Source: Sphingomonas nostoxanthinifaciens (GTDB taxonomy: Bacteria; Pseudomonadota; Alphaproteobacteria; Sphingomonadales; Sphingomonadaceae). From it: DNA of 64,000 bases. The notes under the pieces are model-generated. The model worked only from the letters and a program-made list of their open reading frames with translations, was not told the origin of the DNA and made no database searches. Position numbers and translations under genes: made by a program. Positions 46,660-55,928 of the stretch are shown here, one piece after another (the stretch's first letter is position 1; every line of letters starts with the position of its first letter). The stretch spans positions 4,042,001 through 4,106,000 of the forward strand of contig NZ_CP082839.1 of assembly GCF_019930585.1 (NCBI RefSeq), given 5' to 3'.

Positions 46660-48756
46660 TTAGGCCAGCTTCGCCTTCACCTCGTCCGCAACGTTCTGCG
46701 GCACTTCGTCATAATGCGAGAACTGCATCGTGTACTGCGCGCGGCCCTGGGTGAAGGAACGCAGCGAGTTCACGTAGCCGAACATGTTCGCGAGCGGCAC
46801 CTGCGCCTCGACCGCCTGCGCGTTGCCGCGCGTGTCGGTGCCCTGGATCTGGCCACGACGGCTGTTGAGATCGCCGATCACGTCGCCGAGATAATCCTCG
46901 GGAGTGACGACCTCGACCTTCATGATCGGCTCGAGGATCGTGATGCCGGCCTTCTGCGCCGCTTCGCGCATCGCGCCGCGCGCACAGATTTCGAAGGCGA
47001 GCGCCGACGAGTCGACGTCGTGATACTTGCCGTCGATCAGATGCACTTCGACGTCGACGATCGGGAAGCCGATCAGCGCGCCGGTCAGCGCCGTCTCGCG
47101 CATGCCCTTCTCGACCGAGGGGATGTATTCGCGCGGGACGTTGCCGCCCTTGACCTCGTCCTTGAAGACGAAGCCCGTGCCGCGCTCGCCCGGCTTCACC
47201 TGCACCTTGACCTCGGCGAACTGGCCGGAGCCGCCCGACTGCTTCTTGTGGGTGTAGGTCAGCTCGACCGGCTTCTTCAGATATTCGCGATAGGCGACCT
47301 GCGGGGCGCCGACATTCGCCTCGACCTTGAACTCGCGCTTCATGCGATCGACGAGGATCTCGAGGTGAAGCTCGCCCATGCCCTTGATGATCGTCTGGCC
47401 GCTCTCGGCGTCCGACGACACGCGGAACGACGGATCCTCGCGGGCGAGGCGATTGAGCGCGATGCCCATCTTCTCCTGGTCCTGCTTGGTCTTCGGCTCG
47501 ACCGACAGCTCGATGACGGGGTCCGGAAACTCCATCCGCTCGAGTATGATCGGGGCGTTCTGCGCGCAGAGCGTGTCACCGGTCGTGGTGTCCTTCAGGC
47601 CCGCCAGCGCGACGATGTCGCCCGCATAGGCCTCCTGGATGTCCTCACGGCTGTTGGCATGCATCAGCAGCATGCGGCCGACCTTTTCCTTCTTGTCCTT
47701 GACCGAATTCTGGACGGTCGAGGCGGCGTCGAGCTTGCCCGAATAGATGCGGGCGAAGGTCAGCGTGCCGACGAAGGGATCGTTCATGATCTTGAACGCC
47801 AGCGCCGACATCGGCGCGCTGTCGTCGGCCGGACGCGAATCCTTGGTCTCGCCGTCCAGCTTGACGCCCTCGACGGGCGGAATGTCGAGCGGGCTCGGCA
47901 GATAATCGACCACGGCGTCGAGCAAAGGCTGCACGCCCTTGTTCTTGAACGCCGAGCCGCACAGCACCGGCACGAACGAGAAGTTGAGCGTGCCCTTGCG
48001 GATCAGTTTCTTGAGCGTCGCCGCATCGGGCTCCTCGCCCTCGAAGAACTTCTCCATCACCGCATCGTCCTGCTCGACGGCGGCTTCGATCAGCTCCTGG
48101 CGCGCGGCCTCGGCCGCATCCTTCAGGTCGTCCGGAATGTCGCGATATTCGAACTTCGCGCCGAGCGATTCGTCGAGCCAGATGATCGCCCGGTTGTTGA
48201 CCAGATCGACCAGGCCCTTGAAGCCGCCCTCGATGCCGATCGGGAGATACAGGACCAGCGGACGCGCACCGAGGCGATCCTTGATCATATCGACGCAACG
48301 CTCGAAATTGGCGCCGGTGCGGTCGAGCTTGTTGACGAAGCACATGCGCGGCACGCGATACTTCTCGGCCTGACGCCACACCGTCTCCGACTGCGGCTCG
48401 ACACCCGCGACGCCGTCGAAACAGGCGACCGCGCCGTCCAGCACGCGCAGCGAACGCTCGACTTCGATCGTGAAGTCGACGTGGCCGGGCGTGTCGATGA
48501 TGTTGATACGATGCTCGGGGCCCTCGCCCTCCTCGGCCTTCCAGAAGCAGGTCGTCGCGGCCGACGTGATCGTGATGCCGCGCTCTTGCTCCTGCTCCAT
48601 CCAATCCATCGTCGCAGTGCCTTCGTGCACTTCGCCGATCTTGTAGGACTTGCCGGTGTAATAGAGGATGCGCTCGGTCGTCGTCGTCTTGCCGGCGTCG
48701 ATGTGCGCCATGATGCCGATGTTACGATAGCGGTCGAGCGGATGGCTGCGGGCCAT
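46660..48756 (-). CDS. fusA: Elongation factor G
   Basis: 698 residues; translocation GTPase. G1 IGIMAHIDAGKTTTTERILYYTGK, G2 QERGITITSAATT, G3 DTPGHVDFT and G4 VNKLDRTGANF are intact. Later domains include VDRMKREFKVEANVGAPQVAYRE and the C-terminal RAQYTMQFSHYDEVPQNVADEVKAKLA. Standard length; follows rpsG by 83 bp. Confidence 0.99.
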   Translation of the reverse strand: MARSHPLDRYRNIGIMAHIDAGKTTTTERILYYTGKSYKIGEVHEGTATMDWMEQEQERGITITSAATTCFWKAEEGEGPEHRINIIDTPGHVDFTIEVERSLRVLDGAVACFDGVAGVEPQSETVWRQAEKYRVPRMCFVNKLDRTGANFERCVDMIKDRLGARPLVLYLPIGIEGGFKGLVDLVNNRAIIWLDESLGAKFEYRDIPDDLKDAAEAARQELIEAAVEQDDAVMEKFFEGEEPDAATLKKLIRKGTLNFSFVPVLCGSAFKNKGVQPLLDAVVDYLPSPLDIPPVEGVKLDGETKDSRPADDSAPMSALAFKIMNDPFVGTLTFARIYSGKLDAASTVQNSVKDKKEKVGRMLLMHANSREDIQEAYAGDIVALAGLKDTTTGDTLCAQNAPIILERMEFPDPVIELSVEPKTKQDQEKMGIALNRLAREDPSFRVSSDAESGQTIIKGMGELHLEILVDRMKREFKVEANVGAPQVAYREYLKKPVELTYTHKKQSGGSGQFAEVKVQVKPGERGTGFVFKDEVKGGNVPREYIPSVEKGMRETALTGALIGFPIVDVEVHLIDGKYHDVDSSALAFEICARGAMREAAQKAGITILEPIMKVEVVTPEDYLGDVIGDLNSRRGQIQGTDTRGNAQAVEAQVPLANMFGYVNSLRSFTQGRAQYTMQFSHYDEVPQNVADEVKAKLA

Positions 48757-48839
48757 GGGTCGGGCTTCCTTAAGGATGTGGGGAGCCGGACGGTCCGGCT
48801 CCCCACGATATAGGTGACGTTGCTGCGCTTGTCAGCCGC

Positions 48840-49310
48840 TTACCAGCGGTAGTGGCTGAACGCGCGGTTCGCTTCAGCCATGCGGTGCGTGTCTTCGCGC
48901 TTCTTGACGGCGTTGCCGCGATTGTTCGCGGCGTCCATCAGCTCGCCCGACAGGCGGGCCGACATGGTGTGCTCCGAACGGCCGCGCGCCGCGGTGATGA
49001 GCCAGCGGATGGCGAGCGCCTGGCTGCGCTCGGGACGCACCTCGACCGGAACCTGATAGGTGGCGCCACCGACGCGACGGCTGCGCACCTCGATGCCCGG
49101 ACGGACATTGTTGAGCGCGTCGTGGAACACGCCGAGCGGATCGCGCTTGGCGCGCGTCTCGACCGTATCGAACGCGGTGTAGACGATGCCCTCGGCGACG
49201 GACTTCTTGCCGTCGAGCATGACGGAATTCATGAACTTGGTGAGCACGATATCCCCGAACTTCGGATCGGGCAGAATTTCGCGCTTCTCGGGACGACGAC
49301 GACGGGCCAT
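48840..49310 (-). CDS. rpsG: 30S ribosomal protein S7
   Basis: 156 residues: MARRRRPEKREILPDPKFGDIVLTKFMNSVMLDGKKSVAEGIVYTAFD, PLGVFHDALNNVRPGIEVRSRRVGGATYQVPVEVRPERSQALAIRWL. The head-assembly protein of the small subunit. Second gene of the str operon. Confidence 0.99.
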   Translation of the reverse strand: MARRRRPEKREILPDPKFGDIVLTKFMNSVMLDGKKSVAEGIVYTAFDTVETRAKRDPLGVFHDALNNVRPGIEVRSRRVGGATYQVPVEVRPERSQALAIRWLITAARGRSEHTMSARLSGELMDAANNRGNAVKKREDTHRMAEANRAFSHYRW

Positions 49311-49417
49311 CGATATTTCCTTCTAATCAACCGGGCCGCTTGCAGCCCTGGATCCCGGCCCCACCAAACTTTCTTGGCGCCAGGATGAGTCCGCGCGGAC
49401 GCTCCGCGCCCGCTGGC

Positions 49418-49789
49418 TCACTTCGGACGCTTGGCGCCGTACTTGGAGCGGGACTGCTTGCGATTCTTCACGCCCTGCGTGTCGAGCACGCCGCGCAGCA
49501 CGTGATAGCGCACGCCCGGAAGGTCGCGCACGCGGCCGCCGCGGATCAGCACCACCGAGTGCTCCTGCAGGTTGTGCCCCTCGCCAGGGATGTACGAGAT
49601 CACCTCGCGCTGGTTCGTCAGGCGCACCTTGGCCACCTTGCGAAGCGCCGAGTTCGGCTTCTTCGGCGTGGTGGTGTAGACGCGCGTGCACACGCCGCGC
49701 TTCTGCGGGTTCTTCTCCATCGCAGGCACCTTGGACTTGGCGATCTGCGGTTCGCGACCCTTGCGGATCAATTGGTTGATCGTAGGCAT
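49418..49789 (-). CDS. rpsL: 30S ribosomal protein S12 carrying Arg88
   Basis: 123 residues: MPTINQLIRKGREPQIAKSK, RVYTTTPKKPNSALRKVAKVRLTN and HNLQEHSVVLIRGGRVRDLPGVRYHVLRG. Lys43 in the PKKPNS loop is retained, but the position equivalent to E. coli Lys88 is Arg (codon at 49526-49528 on the minus strand). Lys-to-Arg at this site is a known streptomycin-resistance change, so the ribosome is probably naturally streptomycin-tolerant. The start at 49789 is the canonical one. First gene of the str operon. Confidence 0.99.
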   Translation of the reverse strand: MPTINQLIRKGREPQIAKSKVPAMEKNPQKRGVCTRVYTTTPKKPNSALRKVAKVRLTNQREVISYIPGEGHNLQEHSVVLIRGGRVRDLPGVRYHVLRGVLDTQGVKNRKQSRSKYGAKRPK

Positions 49790-49835
49790 TGAAGCCTTCA
49801 CCTTCCTTAGGTTACTTTACCGGACGAGAAGCACG

Positions 49836-49865
49836 AAAACCCGGCGGTCATGATGACCCGCCGGG
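49836..49865 (-). terminator. Terminator-like hairpin in the rpsL leader (candidate attenuator)
   Basis: Minus strand: CCCGGCGG (49865-49858) and CCGCCGGG (49847-49840) form an 8-bp GC stem with an additional inner stem, followed by TTTT at 49839-49836. It lies between the predicted promoter and rpsL, 47 bp before the start codon. Confidence 0.6.
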
Positions 49866-49933
49866 CACCTGCCCAAGCCGCGGCAATGTTCAAATCGTCC
49901 GCGCGCAACCGGAACCGGCCGAGCGGACGCGCG

Positions 49934-49962
49934 CTCCTACGCGTGGGACAAGAACGAGTCAA
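49934..49962 (-). promoter_or_regulatory. Sigma70-like promoter for rpsL-rpsG-fusA-tuf
   Basis: Minus strand: -35 TTGACT (49962-49957), a 17-bp spacer and -10 TAGGAG (49939-49934). It resembles the alpha-operon promoter in having a good -35 and a TAG-beginning -10, and places transcription start about 140 bp before rpsL. Confidence 0.5.
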
Positions 49963-50059
49963 GGAGAGCACACGCCGCCACCGGGCTGCTGCAAAAGCGA
50001 AATATCGCGGTTACACAAGCGCAGGATAGCGCGCCGGCTTGATCGCCGGAGACCAGAGG

Positions 50060-51676
50060 ATGAGCAGCATCAGTTTGAAGTCCGCAGCCGAGCGCCGCCT
50101 TCCCCCGTGGTCGATGCGCTCCGACGGATGGACGTCTCGCGTCCCCGTGCCGCGGACAGTCGATCGCAATAGCTGGCTGGACCTTTCCGGACGCGGCTGG
50201 ACGCTTGCGCTCATCCTGCTCGTTGTCGCGACGTTCCTCATCCGCGCGCGCTATTACGGAAATCCGTTCATCGACGTCGACGAGCAATTCTACCTGCTGA
50301 CCGGCGACCGCATGCTGCATGGCGCGGTGCCCTATATCGACATCTGGGATCGCAAGCCCGTCGGCTTGTTCCTGCTCTACGCCGCGATCCGCCTGCTCGG
50401 CGGCGACGGCATCATCCAGTATCAGCTCGTCGCCTCGGGCTTCGCTGCGGCGACGGCGGTGATGATCGCCGTCATGGCCCGGCGGATCGCCCCCCCCGGC
50501 GCGGCTCTGGTGGCAGCGCTCGCTTATATTCCCGCGCTGGCGATGAACGGGGGCGCCGGCGGTCAGACGCCAGTCTTCTACAATCTGCCGATGGTCGTGG
50601 CGGCATGGCTGATCCTGAACCTCGCCGCCCGTCCGGCGAGCCTCGCGCGCATTCGGCTTCACGGCGTCGCCGCGATGCTGCTGGTGGGCATCGCCATGCA
50701 GATCAAATATTCGGCGGTGTTCGAGGGCGTCTATTTCGGCCTCACCCTGATGTGGCTGTCGTGGCGCTGTGCGCCGCGACGGGTGGAACTGCTGCTCGAC
50801 GCCGCCTTGTGGGCCGGCGTGGCGCTGCTGCCGACCGTCGCCGCGCTCGCTTATTATGCCGGCATCGGCGAAATGCAGGCATTCCTGTACGCCAATTTCA
50901 GTTCGATCGCCGCGCGCGGCGCCGTTTCCCCCGATCATGAATCGAAGGATTTGCGTCACATCGTGGTGCGGATGCTGCCGTTCACGCTGCCGATCATCCT
51001 CGGTGAATGGCTGCTGCGCGATCATGGCGCCTTCTGGCGGCGGCGGTTCGACGGCACGGCCGCGCACGCATTCCTGATCGGCTGGCTCGTCGCGGCGATC
51101 ATCGGCTTTGCGGCGTTCGGGACCTTCTTCAACCATTATGCGCTGCCGCTGCTGGTGCCGCTGGCGATCGTCGCCGCGCCGACCTTCGCGATCCGTTATC
51201 GCCGCGCGGGCGCGGTGATGGGGACGATCAGCCTGCTTGGCCTGTTCATCCCCTATCCGCTGAATGCCGCGAAGGACGAGCGGCGCCATGGCGGCGCCGA
51301 TTATGCTGCCATGATGACGGCGCAGATCGCGCCGAACCTGCACGGCCGCTGCCTCTACGTCTTTTACGGCGAGCCGATCCTCTACCAGCTGACGCACAGC
51401 TGCCTGCCGTCGCGCTGGGCCTTTCCGTTCCACCTGAGCCTCGCGCGCGAGGCGCCGGCGCTGGGCGTCGACCCGGTCGCCGAGGCGCGCCGGATCATGG
51501 CCTCCAAACCGCCGGTGGTGGTCGATCGCATCACCACCGATGACGAGATCAATCCCGTGGTCCAGCACCTCGTCCGCGCCGATCTCGCGCGCAATTACCG
51601 GCTGGCCTGGTCGTATCGCCGTCCCGATCCGTCGATGGACGTGGATCGGATCTGGGTGCGGCGCCCGCAATCCTAG
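50060..51676 (+). CDS. GT-C-fold membrane glycosyltransferase-like protein (PMT/ArnT-like)
   Basis: 538 residues with about ten or more membrane helices. After the first helix (WTLALILLVVATFLIRARY) comes a periplasmic loop with acidic pair DVDEQFYLLTGDRMLHGAVPYIDIWDRKPVGLFLLYA, the typical layout of polyprenyl-phosphate-sugar-using GT-C enzymes. Substrate unknown; it probably transfers a sugar to a lipid or surface polymer. The ATG at 50060 is chosen for GGAG at 8-nt spacing. Its 3' end overlaps by 4 bp the convergent gene of a similar type. Confidence 0.75.
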   Translation: MSSISLKSAAERRLPPWSMRSDGWTSRVPVPRTVDRNSWLDLSGRGWTLALILLVVATFLIRARYYGNPFIDVDEQFYLLTGDRMLHGAVPYIDIWDRKPVGLFLLYAAIRLLGGDGIIQYQLVASGFAAATAVMIAVMARRIAPPGAALVAALAYIPALAMNGGAGGQTPVFYNLPMVVAAWLILNLAARPASLARIRLHGVAAMLLVGIAMQIKYSAVFEGVYFGLTLMWLSWRCAPRRVELLLDAALWAGVALLPTVAALAYYAGIGEMQAFLYANFSSIAARGAVSPDHESKDLRHIVVRMLPFTLPIILGEWLLRDHGAFWRRRFDGTAAHAFLIGWLVAAIIGFAAFGTFFNHYALPLLVPLAIVAAPTFAIRYRRAGAVMGTISLLGLFIPYPLNAAKDERRHGGADYAAMMTAQIAPNLHGRCLYVFYGEPILYQLTHSCLPSRWAFPFHLSLAREAPALGVDPVAEARRIMASKPPVVVDRITTDDEINPVVQHLVRADLARNYRLAWSYRRPDPSMDVDRIWVRRPQS

Positions 51677-53247
51677 AGCGCGCCGCCTCCGCACGCATAA
51701 GGCGGAAGCCAGCAGGACCAGCCGATCGTCCAGCCGACCGCGTAGCGTGCGACCGCGCCGCGCGGCCATCGGCCCGGTAGCGGCTGATCGAACGTCACGA
51801 CACCGTGCGGTGACGGAGGCCAGGGCACGTCGGCAGCGGCATTGCCGCGCCACGCCTCGCCGCCAGCAAAGTCACGGCGCGCGGCGATGGCGATGACGCG
51901 CGGCCCGGCGGCGACCTGGTGATAGTCGAAGAAATTGCGTTGCAGCCCGCCACGATCACTGATCGTCGAGCGCGCCATGTAGATCGTCTCGTCGCCAGCC
52001 GCAGGGCGGTCGAACACGACCGCGCGGGCGGGGGCGTCGGATGCCACCGGCACAGGGTAGAGCCTGATGCAGGTCAGCATCAGCACCCCAGCGAGCATGG
52101 CCCCGCTGAGCCATGGAGCGGATCGGACGTCACGCAGGAACAGCCACGCAAAGAGCCCGAACAGCGGCAGCAGCCATTTGAAATAATGGACGTTCTGGTA
52201 ATACCACAGGCCGCTCGGCAGCAGATCGACATAGCCCAGCATGACGCTGGCATAGACGGCCGCCACGGCGAGAAGGCAGGCGGCGCACGCCCGCGCGCGG
52301 CTGTAGCGCAGACTGGCCGCGAGCAATCCTGCCGCGCCGAGCGGCAGCCATGGGCAGACGACGAGCAAGCCGCGCCCCTGCGGAAACCAGGGCTTGGGCT
52401 CGACCAGCAGGATGTAGCTCTTCCAGCCCAGCCAACGCAGATTCAATCCGAAGGCGGCCGACAATTGCATATAGTCGGTCGGTCGCAGGCCGTAGATCGC
52501 CAGATAGAGGAGCCCGTAGAGCGTGGCCACGCTTACCCCGCTCGCGATCGCGACCAGCGCAAAGCGATCGCGCGTCCGATCGAACACCAACGTACCGGCG
52601 CAGCAGCCCATGATAAGCAGGCTGATGACGATATCCGCCGGCCGATTGGCGGGGATCAGGGCCAGCGTCGCGCCGAGCGTGATCGCGGACCGAACGGTCA
52701 AGGCGCGCGCGGGTGTCGGACTTTTCAGCAGCGGCAATGCGCATGCGAGCGCGAGCCAGATCAGCGCTGCCGAGGGGGTGGTCGTCCATGGTTCGGCCCA
52801 TCGCTTGCCGATGATCGGATAGAGGATAGTGGTCGCGAGAAAGATCGGCATCGCGATCGCGCGCGCCACGCCGAAGAGGAGCGCGACCCGGCAGAAGGAA
52901 GCGAATGCAACGAGATAGCAGGCGATATCCACGAACAGGAATGGCACCTGTCCGCTCAGGATCGTGAACGGCGCCGCGACGAGCGGATAGAAAAGCGGAT
53001 ACCAGTGGCGATCGGGCGAGAGATCGAACCGCGCAAACGCCTTCGCCGAGGTCAGATACAGGCTCTGATCCGACCAATGCGCCCAGTGAACCTGCTCCAG
53101 ATGAAGCAGGTTGTGCGGCTTGATCGACGCGATCGCTGCCGCAAGATAAAGCATCGCCACGATGCCGACGGCGATGGAGGGCCGCCGATCGAGCAGGCCC
53201 AAAGGCGGTTCAGTCCGTCCCGGCCGACAATCGTCGTGCGCCGTCAT
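51673..53247 (-). CDS. Polytopic membrane protein, GT-C-like
   Basis: 524 residues with about ten helices and a C-terminal soluble part. After helix 1 comes a loop with HLEQVHWAHWSDQSLYLTSAKAFARFDLSPDRHWYPLFYPLVAAPF, containing the acidic and aromatic residues expected of a GT-C first loop, though no strict DxD/DE motif. The C-terminal soluble segment is unfamiliar. The start overlaps the end of the cation efflux gene by 38 bp on the same strand. Function is inferred only from topology. Confidence 0.65.
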   Translation of the reverse strand: MTAHDDCRPGRTEPPLGLLDRRPSIAVGIVAMLYLAAAIASIKPHNLLHLEQVHWAHWSDQSLYLTSAKAFARFDLSPDRHWYPLFYPLVAAPFTILSGQVPFLFVDIACYLVAFASFCRVALLFGVARAIAMPIFLATTILYPIIGKRWAEPWTTTPSAALIWLALACALPLLKSPTPARALTVRSAITLGATLALIPANRPADIVISLLIMGCCAGTLVFDRTRDRFALVAIASGVSVATLYGLLYLAIYGLRPTDYMQLSAAFGLNLRWLGWKSYILLVEPKPWFPQGRGLLVVCPWLPLGAAGLLAASLRYSRARACAACLLAVAAVYASVMLGYVDLLPSGLWYYQNVHYFKWLLPLFGLFAWLFLRDVRSAPWLSGAMLAGVLMLTCIRLYPVPVASDAPARAVVFDRPAAGDETIYMARSTISDRGGLQRNFFDYHQVAAGPRVIAIAARRDFAGGEAWRGNAAADVPWPPSPHGVVTFDQPLPGRWPRGAVARYAVGWTIGWSCWLPPYACGGGAL

Positions 53248-54178
53248 CAGCGTCCCCCGCCTTTGGCTTGATGTAGATCGACGCGATCGACGGCCAGCCG
53301 TTGCGCAGCTCGATCTCGATCTCGGCGATCATCCGTTCGATCCGGCCGACCGCGACCGCATCCTCGAAATCGACGCTGGCCGCGACGAAGATGATCTCGG
53401 GCGCGATGTGGATCGTCACCACCTCGCCCACTGCGGTCACCTCGGGCTTGGCGGCGAGCAGGCTGCGCACGCCCTCGATCAGGCGCGGGTCGGCGCGCTC
53501 GCCGATTAACAGCCCCTTCGATTCGCGCGCGAGCATGAAGGCGACGATCGCCAGCGCCACGCCGATCACGACCGAGGCGGTGCCGTCCCAATAGGATGCA
53601 CCGGTGACCTGGCTGAGCGTCACCCCGATCGCCGCCACCACCAGCCCGAAGATCGCGGCCGAATCCTCGAACAATACGATGAAGGTCGCCGGATCCTTCG
53701 AGCGGCGCACCGCCTGCCACCAGCCCTGCTCGCCCTTGGTCTGGCCGAACTCGCGCAGCGCCAGCAGCCACGAACCGCCCTCCAGCGCCAGCGACACGCC
53801 CAGCACGATATAATTGATCAGCGGCCGTTCCATCGGCTCGGGATGAAGGATGTGGAGTACGCCCTCGTAGATCGACAGGCCGGCGCCGGTCGCGAAGATC
53901 AGGATCGCGACGACGAAGCTCCAGAAATACAGCTCGCGCCCATAGCCCAGCGGATGGAGCGCGTCGGCGGGCTTCAGCGATTTCTTCTGCCCGTAGAGCA
54001 GCAGCAACTGGTTGGTCGAATCGACCACCGAGTGGAAGCCCTCGGTAAGCATCGCCGACGATCCGGTCAGCGCCGCCGCGACGAACTTGGCGACGGCGAT
54101 GCCGAGATTGGCGGCGAGCGCGGCGTAGAGGACGAGCTTGCCGCCGTCGGCGCCTTCGCCATGGGCCTTGGCGCTCAC
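53210..54178 (-). CDS. Cation diffusion facilitator family transporter
   Basis: 322 residues with about six membrane helices and a C-terminal cytoplasmic domain. Helix 2 has the metal-site pattern TEGFHSVVDSTNQLLLLYG (HxxxD). The second metal position reads FEDSAAIFGLV, which lacks the usual His and resembles the SLC30A9-like branch. The C-terminal IHIAPEIIFVAASVDFED is the dimerising domain. It exports a divalent metal such as zinc or manganese; specificity is unclear. The GTG start at 54178 overlaps the amidohydrolase stop (GTGA). Confidence 0.85.
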   Translation of the reverse strand: MSAKAHGEGADGGKLVLYAALAANLGIAVAKFVAAALTGSSAMLTEGFHSVVDSTNQLLLLYGQKKSLKPADALHPLGYGRELYFWSFVVAILIFATGAGLSIYEGVLHILHPEPMERPLINYIVLGVSLALEGGSWLLALREFGQTKGEQGWWQAVRRSKDPATFIVLFEDSAAIFGLVVAAIGVTLSQVTGASYWDGTASVVIGVALAIVAFMLARESKGLLIGERADPRLIEGVRSLLAAKPEVTAVGEVVTIHIAPEIIFVAASVDFEDAVAVGRIERMIAEIEIELRNGWPSIASIYIKPKAGDADDGARRLSAGTD

Positions 54179-55476
54179 GGTGCGCCGGGGCCCTTCGCGA
54201 CGACACCGCCCTTGATCACCCAGGCGGGATGCTCGAGCAGGCGCACGTCCTTCAGCGGATCGCCGGCCACCGCGATCAGGTCGCCATAATGGCCCGGCGT
54301 GAGCTGGCCGACATCGGCCGCGCGATCCAGCGCGATCGCGGCGTCGCTGGTCGCGGCGCGGATCGCCTCGGCCGGGGTCATGCCCCATTGCACCATCGTC
54401 GCGAACTGCAGCGCATTCTGCCCGGCGGGGAAGACGCCGCCATTGTCGGTGCCGAAGATCATCTTCACGCCGGCGGCATGCGCGGCGCGGAACGTCTCGC
54501 GCTGCTTGCGGCCGATCTGGCGCTCCTTGTCGAGGCTCTCGGCCCAGGTGCCGTTCTTGGCGCCTTCGGCGAGAATATAATCGTCGTCATAGATATCCAT
54601 GTCGAACCAGGCGCCGCGCTCCTTCGCCAGCTTGAACGAGGTCGCGTCGGCGAGGCTGGCATGCTCGATCGTGTCGATGCCGGCGCGCAGCGCATCGTTG
54701 ATGCCCTCGGTGCCGTGGGCATGCGCCGCGACCTTGAGGCCGAGCATATGCGCCTCGTCGGCGATCGCCTTCATCTCCTCGAAGCTCAGCTGCTGCGCGC
54801 CGGGCGCGTCGGTCTTCGACAGGACGCCGCCGGTGGCGCACACCTTGATGACCTGCGCGCCATTCTTGTGCAGCTTGCGCACGAGCTGGCGCATCGCATC
54901 GGGGCCCGAGCCGGTATTGGGCTGGGGCAGCAGATCGCTCATCGAGGGCGGCAGCCCCTCGGTGCCGTCGCAATGGCCGCCGAGCGCGCCGATCAGGAAG
55001 GTGGCGGGCACGATGCGCGGGCCGGGGACATAGCCATGCTCGATCCCCTCCTTCAGCGCGACGTCGTTATAGTTGGACGAGCCGAGATTGCGCACGGAGG
55101 TGAAGCCTGCCTCCAGCATCTTCCGCGCATTGGCGACGCCGACGACGGTCCAGAAGGTGTCGGTATAAGCGAGGCCCTGATAGCCGCCGATCGTCGCGTC
55201 GCCGTCGAGATGGACGTGCATGTCGATCAGGCCGGGCAGGATCGTGACGTCGCCCAGATCGAGCCGCTTCGCACCCTGCGGGATCGCCGGCCGGGCCGCC
55301 GCGCCGGTCGCCAGCGCGACCACGCGCCCGTCGTCGCCGATCACCACCACCGGCGCGTCGAGCAGCACGCCCTTCACCGGATCGAGCATGTGGGCCGCCG
55401 TCACCACCGTCGCGGCCGCCACTGGCGCCGTTCCCGCCAGCAGGCACGCCGCCGCCAGCGCCATCATCCGCTTCAT
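54175..55476 (-). CDS. Secreted amidohydrolase (prolidase / imidazolonepropionase-like)
   Basis: 433 residues. A signal peptide of about 22 residues (MALAAACLLAGTAPVAAA). The mature enzyme has the zinc motif LPGLIDMHVHLDGD, a likely carbamylated-lysine region KVCATGGVLSKTDAPGAQQLSFEEM, KVAAHAHGTEGINDAL and IEHASLADATS, and a catalytic Asp in IFGTDNGGVF. It matches the periplasmic Xaa-Pro dipeptidase/imidazolonepropionase-like group. AAAAGGGG precedes the ATG. Coupled to the cation efflux gene. Confidence 0.92.
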   Translation of the reverse strand: MKRMMALAAACLLAGTAPVAAATVVTAAHMLDPVKGVLLDAPVVVIGDDGRVVALATGAAARPAIPQGAKRLDLGDVTILPGLIDMHVHLDGDATIGGYQGLAYTDTFWTVVGVANARKMLEAGFTSVRNLGSSNYNDVALKEGIEHGYVPGPRIVPATFLIGALGGHCDGTEGLPPSMSDLLPQPNTGSGPDAMRQLVRKLHKNGAQVIKVCATGGVLSKTDAPGAQQLSFEEMKAIADEAHMLGLKVAAHAHGTEGINDALRAGIDTIEHASLADATSFKLAKERGAWFDMDIYDDDYILAEGAKNGTWAESLDKERQIGRKQRETFRAAHAAGVKMIFGTDNGGVFPAGQNALQFATMVQWGMTPAEAIRAATSDAAIALDRAADVGQLTPGHYGDLIAVAGDPLKDVRLLEHPAWVIKGGVVAKGPGAP

Positions 55477-55537
55477 CCGATCCCCTTTTCGTCGCTCGTC
55501 CCTGCGTGAACGGTCGCGCGGGCGAGTGCAACGGCGC

Positions 55538-55891
55538 TCAGCCCTTTTTGCAGGGATCGTGCCCCCAGTTCATCAGCGAATAGCGCCAGTCCGAGGTTTC
55601 GGCGTCCTTCTCCGGCCCCTGCGCCGCGTGGCGATGGACGTAGCCGATCACCTTGCGCATGTGGGCATAATCGTCGGCGTCGAGGTCGGCGACCTTGGTC
55701 CGCCTGATCGCGACGATGCGCTTGCCCGATCTATGGCCGACGCTCTCGCCCGATCCCGCGCCGTCGGCGCCCTTCCAGCCGACGCGCTTGCTGTCGTCGC
55801 TGTCGAGCCAATGCTCGATCTCGGCGGGGGTCATGTTGACCGCCTCCTCGAAATCGGCGCGGACCTTTTTATGTTCGTCGCTCTCGGCCAT
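55538..55891 (-). CDS. DUF3140 domain protein
   Basis: 117 residues: VRADFEEAVNMTPAEIEHWLDSDDSKRVGWKG, ESVGHRSGKRIVAIRRTKVADLDADDYAHMRKVIGYVHRHAAQGP and DWRYSLMNWGHDPCKKG, matching the whole DUF3140 family. Function is not known; no catalytic motif and no signal peptide. Strong AAGGAG upstream. Confidence 0.9.
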   Translation of the reverse strand: MAESDEHKKVRADFEEAVNMTPAEIEHWLDSDDSKRVGWKGADGAGSGESVGHRSGKRIVAIRRTKVADLDADDYAHMRKVIGYVHRHAAQGPEKDAETSDWRYSLMNWGHDPCKKG

Positions 55892-55928
55892 GGCGGCTCC
55901 TTCCGCCGGACGGAACGAGCAAGGTCCG

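Noticed and set aside
46714..48813. A 699-residue plus-strand reading frame opposite fusA
   Set aside because: Repetitive Asp/Arg/Leu composition with no domain; a shadow of EF-G.
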